Below, one piece after another: positions 43,532 through 52,732 of a DNA stretch of 64,000 bases (positions are counted from its first letter, which is position 1; the number at the start of each line of letters is the position of its first letter). Under the pieces are notes generated by a model. The model saw nothing but the letters and a program-made list of their open reading frames with translations, was not told the DNA's origin and searched no databases. Source of the stretch: Anaerolineales bacterium. Its GTDB lineage: Bacteria > Chloroflexota > Anaerolineae > 4572-78 > J111. The position numbers and the translations under genes are program-made. The stretch lies in the NCBI GenBank assembly GCA_015075405.1, contig JABTUK010000002.1, positions 124,001 through 188,000 on the forward strand. Direction: 5' to 3'.

Positions 43532-44194
43532 ATGAATTTTGCAAGCCGCTGGTCTTCTTTTTTGGTTTCCAAACTGAGTTTAGCAACAAGCAAGACAAGC
43601 AAACTTTTGTTTATTCTAGCCGCCAGCCTGAGCGCCTGTACTGCGCCTCAACCGATAGGAGTCGAGACGGCGCAGGCGGCGCTGCTGACTGCCTGGCAGG
43701 CCGACCAGTACATCGTCTGGGAAATTGACTGGCCGGCCGCGCCGGTTGGAGGTCCTCTGACGGTAGCCACATGGCGGGCTGGCCCGCGCTACCGTTTGGA
43801 AATTTTGGAAGCGGTCGCGCCCGACCTGGTGGGCCAAACCCTGATTTTTGATGGCGTAACGGCCTGGGGCTATCAGCGTTTTGACTCGCCGCCGGTAGTC
43901 CCCCAACCGGTTGAAGCGCATCTCTCTCCAGTGACGGATGCTTTTGCCATCGTCACTCGACTGCTGGACGCAACCCCAATCAGCGCCACTCAGGAAGCGA
44001 CTCAGGTAGGGCGGGAGCCGGCCCAAAAAATAACCTTGACCTTTAGCGCGGGCGACAGCCTGACCCTCTGGCGCGACGAAGCCACCGGCCTGCCGGTTCG
44101 CCTCAATTTTGTTGCGGGCCGGCAGCAAGCTACACTCCGCGCCCGCAGTTTCGAGCCGCTATCTAATCCGCCGCAGGGATTGTTTGAACCATGA
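43532..44194 (+). CDS. Putative lipoprotein with a LolA/RseB-like fold
   Basis: 220 residues: N-terminal signal with lipobox LSAC (Cys about 36) and a beta-rich body with repeated strand pattern (YIVWEIDWP, TVATWRAGPRYRLEILE, LTLWRDEATGLPVRLNF) that I associate with LolA/MucB-RseB-type lipoprotein-binding folds; family assignment tentative. The region coding for residues 9-18 (SFLVSKLSLA) overlaps the TTTCCAAACTGAGTTT motif seen in the hairpin at 12917, so the signal start may be repeat-derived. No Shine-Dalgarno. Stop overlaps the next ATG (ATGA), so coupled to the glycosyltransferase. Confidence 0.75.
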   Translation: MNFASRWSSFLVSKLSLATSKTSKLLFILAASLSACTAPQPIGVETAQAALLTAWQADQYIVWEIDWPAAPVGGPLTVATWRAGPRYRLEILEAVAPDLVGQTLIFDGVTAWGYQRFDSPPVVPQPVEAHLSPVTDAFAIVTRLLDATPISATQEATQVGREPAQKITLTFSAGDSLTLWRDEATGLPVRLNFVAGRQQATLRARSFEPLSNPPQGLFEP

Positions 44195-45342
44195 AGATTG
44201 CCATCAACGCCTGGTTTTGGGACAATCCCTCGGTGGGCAGCGGCCAGTATCTGCGTTATTTGCTGCCGGCCCTGCTGGAAGCCGACCCCAGCCTGGACAT
44301 CACCCTCATTGCCCCCAAACCCTTCGACCCCGACCCGGCCACCCTGCACCCCCGGCTAAAATTCCTGGTGACCGCCTCTCCTTTTGGCAGCCCGTCATCA
44401 AACCTGGCTAAAGTATGGTTTGAGCAGATTACCTTTCCCCGCGCCTGCCGTAAGCTAAAGGTGAACCTGGCCCATGTGCCCTACTTTGGTTCGCCGCTGG
44501 CCCCTCCTGTACCTACTGTCGTCACCATCCACGATGTCATCCCCATGGTGCTGCCCGAATACCGGGGCGGCTTTTTGGTGCGGCTGTATACATCGCTAGT
44601 GGCGGCGGCGGCGGGGCAGGCCCAACTCATCCTGGCCGATTCGGAGGCCAGCCGGCAGGACATCCTGGCGAAACTCCGTTTGCCCGCCGAGCGGGTCCGC
44701 ACTGTCTACCTGGCTCCTGCGCCTCACTTTCAACCCGCCGAAACCTGGCAGCAGCTTGTCGAGATCAAACAAAAGTACAAGCTGCCGGAGAATTTTGTCC
44801 TCTACCTGGGCGGCTATGATGTCCGCAAAAATGTCAGCGCCTTGCTGCATGCCTACACCTGGGTCAGCGCCACCCTGGGTGACCAATACCCGCTGGTGCT
44901 GGCCGGCCGCCTGCCCGAAACGGATACCGCTTTCTTTCCCGACCCGCGCCGCATCGCCCGCGAGTTGGGCCTGGAAGAAGCCATTATAGCTCCCGGCTGG
45001 ATTGCCGAGGAAGATAAACCGCTGCTCTACGCCGCCGCGACCGTATTTGTCTACCCTTCGCGCTACGAGGGGTTTGGTTTGCCGGTGCTGGAAGCGATGG
45101 CTTGCGGTGTGCCGGTCGTAACGACCAACGCAGCCTCGATCCCGGAATTGGCCGGTCCCGCCGCTTTTCAGCTTGACCCCAGCGACACCAAGCACATGGC
45201 CGCGCCGATTATTCGCCTTTGCACCGAGGAAGAGTCGCGGGATGCCATGATCGAGCGCGGCTTTGCCCAGGTAGAGAAATTTAGCTGGGCGCAGACGGCC
45301 CAGGAGACGTTACAGGCGTATCGAGAGGCAGCATTTAGGTAA
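44191..45342 (+). CDS. Glycosyltransferase family 4 protein (1)
   Basis: Cytosolic GT-B enzyme of 383 residues that transfers a sugar from an activated donor. N-terminal Rossmann with MKIAINAWFWDNPSVGSGQYLRYLLP; C-terminal nucleotide-sugar domain with YLGGYDVRKNVSALLHAY and the GT4 E-x7-E motif in YEGFGLPVLEAMACGVPVV. It overlaps the upstream lipoprotein gene by 4 bases. Acceptor and donor are unknown; a surface glycan or glycolipid role fits with the second GT4 gene downstream. Confidence 0.92.
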   Translation: MKIAINAWFWDNPSVGSGQYLRYLLPALLEADPSLDITLIAPKPFDPDPATLHPRLKFLVTASPFGSPSSNLAKVWFEQITFPRACRKLKVNLAHVPYFGSPLAPPVPTVVTIHDVIPMVLPEYRGGFLVRLYTSLVAAAAGQAQLILADSEASRQDILAKLRLPAERVRTVYLAPAPHFQPAETWQQLVEIKQKYKLPENFVLYLGGYDVRKNVSALLHAYTWVSATLGDQYPLVLAGRLPETDTAFFPDPRRIARELGLEEAIIAPGWIAEEDKPLLYAAATVFVYPSRYEGFGLPVLEAMACGVPVVTTNAASIPELAGPAAFQLDPSDTKHMAAPIIRLCTEEESRDAMIERGFAQVEKFSWAQTAQETLQAYREAAFR

Positions 45343-45658
45343 AAAACTCGGCAGTGACCTTAAAGTTTGAAGAAATAGGGTAACTTGTGCTACAATCAGT
45401 AGCAGCTAACAACCTACCCCATGCTCAAGTTGAGGCGTGAAACGTCAAACGCGGCGAATTTAGGCAACTCCAAGAAGATAATTATCCAAAGTCTGTGATA
45501 CGTGATGCGTGATGGTTTTCAGGCAAGATTTCTTACGCATCACGCATCGAGCCGGTGAGAATAATTGGATGATTTAAATCTTGGAACTGCCTTAAGGGTA
45601 TGTTTCTCGCTTCACGTTTCAATTGAATTTCTCGTTTACGCAACCGAATTTACACCTG
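45343..45658. other. Intergenic region between two glycosyltransferase genes
   Basis: Most of this gap is the MITE-like element at 45460-45594. The remaining parts carry no recognised site; the downstream gene lacks a Shine-Dalgarno. Confidence 0.7.
45460..45594. mobile_element. MITE-like element, second copy (ends TTAGGCAACTCCAAGA / TCTTGGAACTGCCTTA)
   Basis: 135 bp, inverted relative to 17769-17896. Interior: GATACGT GATGCGT GATGGTT heptamers, loop, then ACGCATC ACGCATC; the array differs from the first copy while the ends are conserved. Confidence 0.72.
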
Positions 45659-46858
45659 ATGAAAGTTCTCATGCTCTCCAAAGCCTGCATTGTAGGCGCT
45701 TATCAAAAAAAACTCGAAGAGATAGCGGCCATTGACGGGGTTGATTTAACGGTGGTGGTCCCCCCTTCCTGGGAAGACCCCCGCGATCCAACCCGTCTGG
45801 AAAAGGTTTACACTAAAGGCTACAACCTGCTGGTCACCGATATTGTTTTTAACGGCAACTACCACCTTCACTTTTACCCCAAGCTGGGCAAGATTGTGCG
45901 CCAGGTGCGGCCCGATATTTTTCACATTGACGAAGAACCGTATAATTTAGCTACGTTTCTGGCCATGCGCCTGGCTCGCTCGGTAAAGGCAGGGACGGTG
46001 GTTTTTAGCTGGCAAAACTTGCAACGGCGCTACCCGCCTCCTTTTAACTGGATGGAACGCTACGTGCTCAACCATGCCGATGCGCTGCTGGCCGGCAACA
46101 GCGAGTCGGCCCAGGTATGGCAGCGTAAGGGTTATCGGGGTCCGATTCATCTCATTCCCCAATTTGGAGTTGACCCAAACATCTATTATCGCCGCCAGCG
46201 GCCCACCCGCCAAGGCCGGATCAGTATTTTCAAACAACGGACTACCCGTCCACCCACCCAGCCGGCGCTGGCCATTGGCTATGTCGGGCGGCTGGTTGAA
46301 GAAAAGGGGCTGGAAATTTTGCTCCACACCGCCAGCCGGCTCACCGGACCCTGGACCCTGCAAATTCTGGGCAGCGGCCCCGACCGGGAGCGACTGGAAA
46401 AAATGACTCAGTGGCTGGGTATTGCGCCTCGCGTCACCTTTGACCAAAAGCTGCCTTCAACCCATCTGCCCCACTACTTCAGCGGGTTGGATGTGCTGGT
46501 GCTGCCCTCGCTTACCCGCCCCAACTGGAAAGAGCAGTTTGGCCGGGTGCTGATTGAAGCCATGGCCTGTGATGTGATTACGGTCGGGGCGCGGTCCGGG
46601 GCCATCCCGGAGGTAATCGGCGAAGCCGGGCTGACTTTTGCCGAAGGCGATGTGGACGAATTGCAAAGCCAACTTCAACAACTTATTGACGATGTGCCTT
46701 TGCGTGAAAGGCTGCGCCAAAAAGGCCGCCAGCGGGTCAAAGAGCATTATACCCAGGCGGCTATTGCCAAAAATACGGTCAAAGTATACTGCGATATTTT
46801 TGGAAAAAGTGTGCCGGGAATGACCGCTCTGCGGGAGCAAGAATCAGTTGCCATATAG
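45659..46858 (+). CDS. Glycosyltransferase family 4 protein (2)
   Basis: 399 residues, GT-B fold: N-terminal MKVLMLSKACIVGAYQKK, RPDIFHIDEEPYNLATF in the middle, C-terminal donor domain with IGYVGRLVEEKGLEILL and an E-x7-E-like motif around FGRVLIEAMACDVITV. Start at the ATG at 45659; a TTG-type start further up lies in repeat-linked sequence and is rejected. Weak upstream ribosome site. It is followed 13 bases later by the kinase gene, so probably one transcript. Confidence 0.9.
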   Translation: MKVLMLSKACIVGAYQKKLEEIAAIDGVDLTVVVPPSWEDPRDPTRLEKVYTKGYNLLVTDIVFNGNYHLHFYPKLGKIVRQVRPDIFHIDEEPYNLATFLAMRLARSVKAGTVVFSWQNLQRRYPPPFNWMERYVLNHADALLAGNSESAQVWQRKGYRGPIHLIPQFGVDPNIYYRRQRPTRQGRISIFKQRTTRPPTQPALAIGYVGRLVEEKGLEILLHTASRLTGPWTLQILGSGPDRERLEKMTQWLGIAPRVTFDQKLPSTHLPHYFSGLDVLVLPSLTRPNWKEQFGRVLIEAMACDVITVGARSGAIPEVIGEAGLTFAEGDVDELQSQLQQLIDDVPLRERLRQKGRQRVKEHYTQAAIAKNTVKVYCDIFGKSVPGMTALREQESVAI

Positions 46859-46871
46859 GTAAGTAATCCTT

Positions 46872-49013
46872 ATGTCTCAAATGTGCCCCAATTGCAGTTT
46901 TGATAATCCTGATGATGCGCCCAAGTGCAGCAACTGCCCGGCTACGCTGCAAGGTCTGTTGGGGTATCGCACCACCCTGGGCAGCCGTTATCAGGTGATT
47001 AGCGTTTTGGGCTGCGGCGCGATGGGCGCCGTTTACCTGGCAGAGGATAAACGTCTGGTGGGCCGGCGCTGCGCCATCAAAGAAAACCGGCCTGATGCCA
47101 ACGCCAGCCCGGAATTTCAAGCCCAGGCGCGCGAGCAGTTTTTAGCCGAGGCCAATGTTTTGGGGCAGCTTGACCATCCCGGCTTGCCCAAAGTGTCGGA
47201 CTATTTTATTGAAAATGAGCGCCAGTATTTGGTCATGGATTATGTCGAAGGGGAAGACCTGGACAGCACTTTACAGCGGGCCAGGCAGCCTCTGAGCGAA
47301 GAGTTGGTCTTATTCTGGGCCGATCAAGTGCTGGATGCGCTGGCCTACTTGCACAGCCAAAGCCCCCAGCCGATCATTCACCGCGACATCAAACCGGCCA
47401 ACATTCGCGTGAATCCCCTCAACAATAAAGTCAAACTGGTAGATTTTGGCCTGGTAAAACTTCTCGATCCCACCAATCCCAAAACCAAAGCCGAACTGCG
47501 CGGTATCGGTACTCCCGCCTATGCTCCTCTGGAGCAGTTTGCCAGCAGCGACGATCATACCGACGCCCGCTCTGACATTTATGCCCTCGGCGCATCCATG
47601 TACCATCTTTTGACCAATCTCTACCCGCCCGACGTCCACAAGCGGGTGCTCAACCTGGAGCAGTTGACCCCGCCACGCCAGCTCAACCCCCTGCTGTCAG
47701 AAAACACCGAGCGGGTTGTTTTGCAGGCCATGGAAATCTATCCCGGTCAACGCTTCCAATCCGCCGAGGAGATGCGGCTGGCGCTGCGTACTCCGGCCAA
47801 AAGCGCCCCGGCCAAACCGGCGACAGCCCGCAAAACGGCTGCCCCCATGTCGGCCTGGGTGTTTGGCCTGGTGGGGTTAATGGTGGTGCTGCTCATTTTG
47901 GCCGGCGTCTCTTATTTGCTTTTTGGCTTGGGTGGCAATAATCAAGCTATTGCCGACCAGCCTCCAGTGAACACGGTGGAACAGTCCACCGCAACTCCAA
48001 CCGAGTTGTTTGTCCAGGCATTGGGTGATGCTCCCACCGACACCCCTACCCCGGTTGTGGAAGCCACCGCCACGGTAGAAGCTGCGCCGGTAGAAACCGA
48101 CACCCCAACGCCGGAAGCAACGGCCACAGCCAGCCCGGTTCCTACAAACAAACCAACTGCGCCTGTTCAGAGCGTGCTGGAGGCTTCGCTGGTGGGGACC
48201 ATTGCCTATCCCGTTTATAATGGCACAGATTTTGATATTTATTTTGGCCAGGCTGATGGCTCAGGCGCTCGCCTCTATCGTAAAGGGGCCAGCCAGCCAG
48301 CTTTTAGCCCCGATGGCACGCGGATTGCTTTTCACTCCTGGCGGCTCGACTCGTGGGGACTGACGACGATGGATGTTTCCGGCGCGAATCCAATCATTGT
48401 GGCCAATTTTGTAGAAGACCAACTGCCCACCTGGAGCGCCGATGGCCGGGAAATTGTGCTGCTTTCGCGCCGTGAGGGTGATCGCAAATCCCGTTTAATT
48501 CGGGTGGGTAGCACTCAGGACCGAACCGAAGGGATAGTCATCAGTGAAGGCGAGTACCCTACCATCGGGCTTGATGGCCGGCTTGTCTTCAGAGGCTGGG
48601 GCCGCACCGCGCCCGGTCTGCGCAGCGCTACCACTTCTGCGACTGATTTGCAGGTATTAACCACTTCTGAGCGTGACACGGCTCCCGCGCCTTCACCTGA
48701 CGGCCAGAAGATTGCTTTTATGTCGCAGCAAGAAGGAAACTGGGATATTTACCTGGTCAGCGCCAACGGTTCCGATTTGCAGCGCCTCACCGACGACCCG
48801 GCCGAGGATGGCCTGCCCGCCTGGTCGCCCGATGGCAAAGCCCTGGCTTTTGTCAGCCGGCGCGGTGGGGAGTGGGGCATCTGGGTGATGAGTCCCAACG
48901 GCGGTGAGCAACGGCTGCTCTTTGAAATGGAAGGCTCGCCTGACGGTTTTGTGGGTCGCGATAGCAATGCCAGCCGCGGCTGGACCGAGGAACGAATTAG
49001 TTGGACCCGGTAA
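46872..49013 (+). CDS. Membrane Ser/Thr protein kinase with zinc ribbon and extracellular TolB-like propeller
   Basis: 713 residues. N-terminal zinc ribbon (Cys5, Cys8, Cys19, Cys22); Hanks-type kinase domain (40-300) with glycine loop LGCGAMGAVY, Lys70, HRDIKPAN (Asp172 catalytic) and DFG (Asp191); Pro/Ala linker; one membrane helix (about 325-350); Thr/Pro-rich stalk; then a WD40-like/TolB propeller (430-710) with SPDGTRIAFHSW, SADGREIVLLSR, SPDGQKIAFMSQQ and SPDGKALAFVSRR. The cytoplasmic kinase would respond to a ligand bound by the outer propeller; activity and signal are inferred. The next gene overlaps its end. Confidence 0.93.
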   Translation: MSQMCPNCSFDNPDDAPKCSNCPATLQGLLGYRTTLGSRYQVISVLGCGAMGAVYLAEDKRLVGRRCAIKENRPDANASPEFQAQAREQFLAEANVLGQLDHPGLPKVSDYFIENERQYLVMDYVEGEDLDSTLQRARQPLSEELVLFWADQVLDALAYLHSQSPQPIIHRDIKPANIRVNPLNNKVKLVDFGLVKLLDPTNPKTKAELRGIGTPAYAPLEQFASSDDHTDARSDIYALGASMYHLLTNLYPPDVHKRVLNLEQLTPPRQLNPLLSENTERVVLQAMEIYPGQRFQSAEEMRLALRTPAKSAPAKPATARKTAAPMSAWVFGLVGLMVVLLILAGVSYLLFGLGGNNQAIADQPPVNTVEQSTATPTELFVQALGDAPTDTPTPVVEATATVEAAPVETDTPTPEATATASPVPTNKPTAPVQSVLEASLVGTIAYPVYNGTDFDIYFGQADGSGARLYRKGASQPAFSPDGTRIAFHSWRLDSWGLTTMDVSGANPIIVANFVEDQLPTWSADGREIVLLSRREGDRKSRLIRVGSTQDRTEGIVISEGEYPTIGLDGRLVFRGWGRTAPGLRSATTSATDLQVLTTSERDTAPAPSPDGQKIAFMSQQEGNWDIYLVSANGSDLQRLTDDPAEDGLPAWSPDGKALAFVSRRGGEWGIWVMSPNGGEQRLLFEMEGSPDGFVGRDSNASRGWTEERISWTR

Positions 49014-49927
49014 AACCTCAGTTTGCCTCCCCTCAATTTTCCCCTTTACAAATCTGGCTGCTGGCCGCCCGACCTAGAACGCTGCCTGCGGCGGCGGTTC
49101 CGGTTATCGTTGGCGCGGCCCTGGCTCTGAGCGAGGGGGTTTTTAAGCCAGGGCCGGCGCTGGCAGCCCTGCTGGCGGCGCTGCTCATTCAGATTGGGAC
49201 CAATCTGGCCAACGATGTTTTTGATTACAAAAAGGGGGCTGATACGGGCGACCGACTCGGCCCGCTGCGGGTCACTCAAGCCGGGCTGCTCACGCCGGAG
49301 CAGGTTTTGTGGGCGATGAGCTTAACTTTTGGCCTAGCCGCCTTGATTGGCCTGTACCTGGTGGTTGCCGGCGGCTGGCCGATTGTCCTGATTGGCCTGC
49401 TGTCCATTGCCGCCGGGATTGCCTACACGGGCGGTCCTTTTCCGCTGGGGTACAACGGCCTGGGCGATTTGTTTGTCTTTCTCTTTTTTGGCCTGGCGGC
49501 GGTTTGTGGCACGTATTATGTCCAGGCGGGAATGGTCAGCTTGGCGGCCTGGTGGGTTGCTGTACCGATAGGGCTGCTGGCAACGGCTATTCTGGTGGTC
49601 AATAACCTGCGCGATATTGAAACCGACCGGGCGGCCGGTAAAAAAACGCTGGCCGTGCGCCTGGGAGCGCGGGGAGCGCAGCTTGAGTACACCCTGCTGT
49701 TGGCAGCCGCCTATCTCAGCCCGCTGCTGATGTGGTTGACGGGTGTTTCCTCGGTTTGGGCGCTGCTGGCCTGGCTGTCGCTGCCGCTGGTTGGCCCGCT
49801 GCTGCGCCTGATCTGGCACAGCCAGGGCCGCATTCTCAACCAGGCCCTGGCCGGAACAGCCCGCCTGGAATTGGTTTACGGACTGTTACTTTCCGCCGGG
49901 CTGCTTATCGGACGGTGGCTAAGCTAA
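49001..49927 (+). CDS. menA: 1,4-dihydroxy-2-naphthoate polyprenyltransferase
   Basis: UbiA-superfamily integral membrane prenyltransferase of menaquinone synthesis; 308 residues, eight or nine helices. Asp-rich motifs NLANDVFDYKKGAD (68-81) and NNLRDIETDRAAGKKTLAVRLG (around 195-215) match MenA. The start is a TTG at 49001 overlapping the kinase gene by 13 bases, with GAGGA upstream; no early in-frame ATG exists. No other men genes are in the window, so quinone type is inferred from family motifs. Confidence 0.88.
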   Translation: MDPVKPQFASPQFSPLQIWLLAARPRTLPAAAVPVIVGAALALSEGVFKPGPALAALLAALLIQIGTNLANDVFDYKKGADTGDRLGPLRVTQAGLLTPEQVLWAMSLTFGLAALIGLYLVVAGGWPIVLIGLLSIAAGIAYTGGPFPLGYNGLGDLFVFLFFGLAAVCGTYYVQAGMVSLAAWWVAVPIGLLATAILVVNNLRDIETDRAAGKKTLAVRLGARGAQLEYTLLLAAAYLSPLLMWLTGVSSVWALLAWLSLPLVGPLLRLIWHSQGRILNQALAGTARLELVYGLLLSAGLLIGRWLS

Positions 49928-49931
49928 CGAA

Positions 49932-50030
49932 TCTAAGCAAGCGTTCAAAATTTACTTCTCGTTTTGAGTTCCTATGAGTTCCCTTAGTTCCTGGGAACTC
50001 GTAGGAATTTCAGGGAACTTATTTTTTATA
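49932..50030. repeat. GAGTTCCTA element, copy 2
   Basis: AAGCGTTCAAAATTTACTTC flank, GAGTTCCTATGAGTTCCC, inverse GGGAACTCGTAGGAATTT, closing GGGAACTTATTTT. See copies at 19929 and 59875. Confidence 0.72.
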
Positions 50031-50035
50031 CTTCC

Positions 50036-50296
50036 TCACCGCCTCCGGCCTTGCCAAAAGCCGGTGATAGCCAGCAGCAGCACCGCGCCCAAAACCGCCA
50101 CGCCGAAACTGGTCCAATTCCAGCCGAAGCCAAAATCCCGCCCAGAAAACAGTTCAACCAGCAACCCGCCAATAAAGGCCCCCACGACGCCGACAATAAT
50201 ATTGGCCAGGCAGCCCATCTGTTGATTGCGGCCGGTAATCAAGCTGGCCACCCAACCGGCCAGCGCCCCAAAGATAATCCAGCTAATAAATCCCAT
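50036..50296 (-). CDS. GlsB/YeaQ/YmgE family small membrane protein
   Basis: 86 residues with three hydrophobic helices and the family pattern WIIFGALAGWVASLITG (6-22) and CLANIIVGVVGAFIGG (29-44). Members are called transglycosylase-associated and respond to stress; biochemical role unknown. AAGGAG precedes the ATG. It stands alone. Confidence 0.92.
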   Translation of the reverse strand: MGFISWIIFGALAGWVASLITGRNQQMGCLANIIVGVVGAFIGGLLVELFSGRDFGFGWNWTSFGVAVLGAVLLLAITGFWQGRRR

Positions 50297-50315
50297 GGCT
50301 ACTTCTCCTTAAAAT

Positions 50316-50347
50316 AGTAGACAGTAAACGGTAGACAGTAGACAGGG
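50316..50347. repeat. Heptamer array, unit GTAGACA
   Basis: GTAGACA GTAAACG GTAGACA GTAGACA just upstream of the GlsB-like gene (minus strand); no full inverse arm. Confidence 0.8.
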
Positions 50348-50350
50348 AAA

Positions 50351-50440
50351 CTCCGCGATCTCACCCTTTCGGGTGCTGGCCGCGCCCCTTCGGGCGTCCC
50401 CGAAGGGGGAAAGGGTGTGCTACTTTGCTACTCTGCTACC
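50351..50440. repeat. Cluster of small CCCTTCGGG-type hairpins
   Basis: CACCCTTTCGGGTG, CGCCCCTTCGGGCG and CCCCGAAGGGG stems packed in 60 bases, then TGCTACTTTGCTACTCTGCTACC octamer-type units in short form, ending at the stop of the META-domain gene. Confidence 0.65.
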
Positions 50441-52441
50441 TTAATTAGCAACGCTCTCCAAAATAATCTCAAGATTGGTCGGATTGCCCTGCGTGATCAC
50501 ATTATAGGCGCTGGTGGTGATGAAAAGCAATTTTCCCTCAGCCTCGATGCGGGCCTGGACGGCATAAGTATGGCTGGGGTCAATCGCGGCGGGGTCATAG
50601 GGCAGGGCAAAGGCAAAAGGAACCTGCTGCCCGTTGGCCGTAATAACCTGCTCTGAGATAACTTCGGCGGGAGCATCCGCCTTCGATGCATCTACCAACT
50701 GCACGGTAATGCTGGCTTGCGGGGGCAGAGCAATCCGCTGCAAGTAACTAATTGTGCCGTTAACAAAGGATGTAGCGGCGCTGCGCGCCGCTACATCAAA
50801 ACGATACAGCCGCAGCGGGGCCTGACCAAAAATGGAGAAGTCGTTGGAAATCAGTACGCCGTCGGCCACCTGGAAAGTATAGGGAGACTCGGCATCGGCG
50901 AGGGCCACGCTCAGAGTGTTATCCGCTACGGCCCATGTACCGGCTTCGACAATCGGCGCTTCACCGTTGAGATAATCACTCTTGAGGCTGGCGTTGTTAT
51001 CAGGATTCAAAAACAGGGTCCAATCCAGGCCGCAACAGGACGCGGCCGGGGAAAAACCTTTGTAAATCCCGGTCAAGTCCTGGCTCATTGCCTGAGCAGC
51101 TTCAGCCGGGTCATAAGGTATCCTCTGCTGACCTGTCGCCAGGGCCTCAAAGCGAATGTATCTCCGCCCGGCTGAGCCATAACTGTCTTCGTCTGGGGTA
51201 GTGGCCAAAATATCACCAGCCAAGGTAAAGGTGACAATATTCGGCGCATCGTAGACCGTTCCGCCTTCCCGCCCGCTGAGGCTGACTTCTATCTGGCTGC
51301 CCCCACTCTGCCAACTGCCCACTTCGACAATGGCCGGCTCGCCATTGAGATAATCTTCCACCAGGCGCACCGTGTTGTCAATATTGAGGTAGAGGGTGCT
51401 GTCAATACCGGGGCTGGAGGCGGCTGGCAGCAGCGCTTTGTAAACTCCCACCGCAGCCTGATTTTGGGGCGCGGCGCTCTCCTGCCGGGTCAGGGTTAAC
51501 CCCTCGGAGCCGAACAGGGTTTGGTCATACTCCACGGCGGTCAAGGTCATGCCAGCAAGTTGAAAAGTGACCACCGTCGGCGCTTCATACACTACCCCAT
51601 CGGCCCGGCCGCTCAGGCTAAGCGTCGCCGTATTGTCGCCGTTATCCTGCCAGGAGCCGGTTTCAATAATGGGGACTTCGCCGTTCAGGTAATCGCTGCT
51701 TAGTTCGGCGCTGTTATCCAGCTTGAGTTTCAGGCTGATTTCACGCCCCGGACTGGAAGCAGCCGGCAGACTGGCCCCATAGCTACCCACAAATTTCGAG
51801 GCCGGCAGCCACAATTTCTGGCCGGCTTGCAGCACATTGGGGTCGCTGATGAGAGCAAAGCTGCTGTCCTCGGCGGCTTTGGTATTGGTGGCCTCAATAA
51901 TGGCCGGGTAGGCCAGCGGGTCGCCGTACTGCTTCTCGGCGATTTTGCTCAGCCAATCCTCCGCTTGCACGATATAAACTTCGCCATCGGCAGCTTGACC
52001 GTCTATACCTGCCTGCGCTGCGGAGACAAACTCCATGGAACCGGAATCAACCGGCAACTCCAGGTATAAGTTTCCGTTTTGGAACAGATAGGCAACAACC
52101 TCGTCCAACTGGCGCAGAAATTCCGTGTCTTGCGAGCCAGCGGGACAGGCGGCCAAAGTAGTAATCAACTGTCCAATATCTATTGTGTTCGCGCTGGCCG
52201 TGTAACTGCCACTGCCCTGGTTGCAATCGGCCTGCACTGCTACCGTGCCGTCGGCCAGAAACTCAAGGGTATAACGAGTGGGGTCTGGCGGGGTGATAAC
52301 CTGGCCGCTGCTGTCCTGGGTTTGCTGCCACATCCACACGCGCCCGGCCAGTTCATTCGTCTCATTCTGAAAAGCCAGCGCAGGCGAGCCAACCAGCAGC
52401 ACAGAAACCAGCAGTATGACGACCATCATTAACCATTTCAT
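50441..52441 (-). CDS. Secreted multidomain protein: META, LysM-like, three NlpE-like repeats, YbaY-like
   Basis: 666 residues, exported (signal peptide 1-23). In order: META/HslJ domain (30-140), a LysM-like segment (155-214; YIVQAEDWLSKIAEKQYGDP, LISDPNVLQAGQKLWLP), three repeats of about 95 residues resembling the N-terminal domain of NlpE (220-560; LPAASSPGxxxxLxLxxDN, YLNGExPIIExGSW), and a C-terminal YbaY-like domain (565-665). In NlpE the repeat start has CxxC; here it reads AASSP in the first two and AASCC in the third. AGGAGA precedes the ATG. Function unknown; a cell-surface stress or wall-associated role is inferred. Confidence 0.8.
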   Translation of the reverse strand: MKWLMMVVILLVSVLLVGSPALAFQNETNELAGRVWMWQQTQDSSGQVITPPDPTRYTLEFLADGTVAVQADCNQGSGSYTASANTIDIGQLITTLAACPAGSQDTEFLRQLDEVVAYLFQNGNLYLELPVDSGSMEFVSAAQAGIDGQAADGEVYIVQAEDWLSKIAEKQYGDPLAYPAIIEATNTKAAEDSSFALISDPNVLQAGQKLWLPASKFVGSYGASLPAASSPGREISLKLKLDNSAELSSDYLNGEVPIIETGSWQDNGDNTATLSLSGRADGVVYEAPTVVTFQLAGMTLTAVEYDQTLFGSEGLTLTRQESAAPQNQAAVGVYKALLPAASSPGIDSTLYLNIDNTVRLVEDYLNGEPAIVEVGSWQSGGSQIEVSLSGREGGTVYDAPNIVTFTLAGDILATTPDEDSYGSAGRRYIRFEALATGQQRIPYDPAEAAQAMSQDLTGIYKGFSPAASCCGLDWTLFLNPDNNASLKSDYLNGEAPIVEAGTWAVADNTLSVALADAESPYTFQVADGVLISNDFSIFGQAPLRLYRFDVAARSAATSFVNGTISYLQRIALPPQASITVQLVDASKADAPAEVISEQVITANGQQVPFAFALPYDPAAIDPSHTYAVQARIEAEGKLLFITTSAYNVITQGNPTNLEIILESVAN

Positions 52442-52463
52442 TAGTTTCTCCTCGTAAATAAAG

Positions 52464-52517
52464 ACGCGATGAGGCGTGAGGCGAAATATTCTTCGCCTCC
52501 TCGCCTCCTCGCCTCAC
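52464..52517. repeat. Palindromic array GAGGCG / TCGCCTCC
   Basis: GATGAGGCG TGAGGCGA, loop AATATTCT, TCGCCTCC TCGCCTCC TCGCCTCA. Same family as 36541-36606. Confidence 0.8.
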
Positions 52518-52732
52518 ATTCATTATCGGTGGCGTTCTCAGACTTCTGAACACCCCCCTGTTTTCGAGTTATCTCACAATTCGCGTTTTTCCACTTAGGA
52601 TTATAAGTCAGGTTAAGATGTTGTCAATGCGGCTGGAAAGCAAAGGGTGTAATAAAACAGCCCGTTTTTCCCTAACATTTTACATCGGCATAGGCAGTAA
52701 TCCTCATCACAAGCCACTATCCAATCAATCAG

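Noticed and set aside
50351..50410. Simple rho-independent terminator
   Set aside because: Several small CCCTTCGGG stems lie there but no T-run follows on either strand; annotated as a repeat cluster instead.
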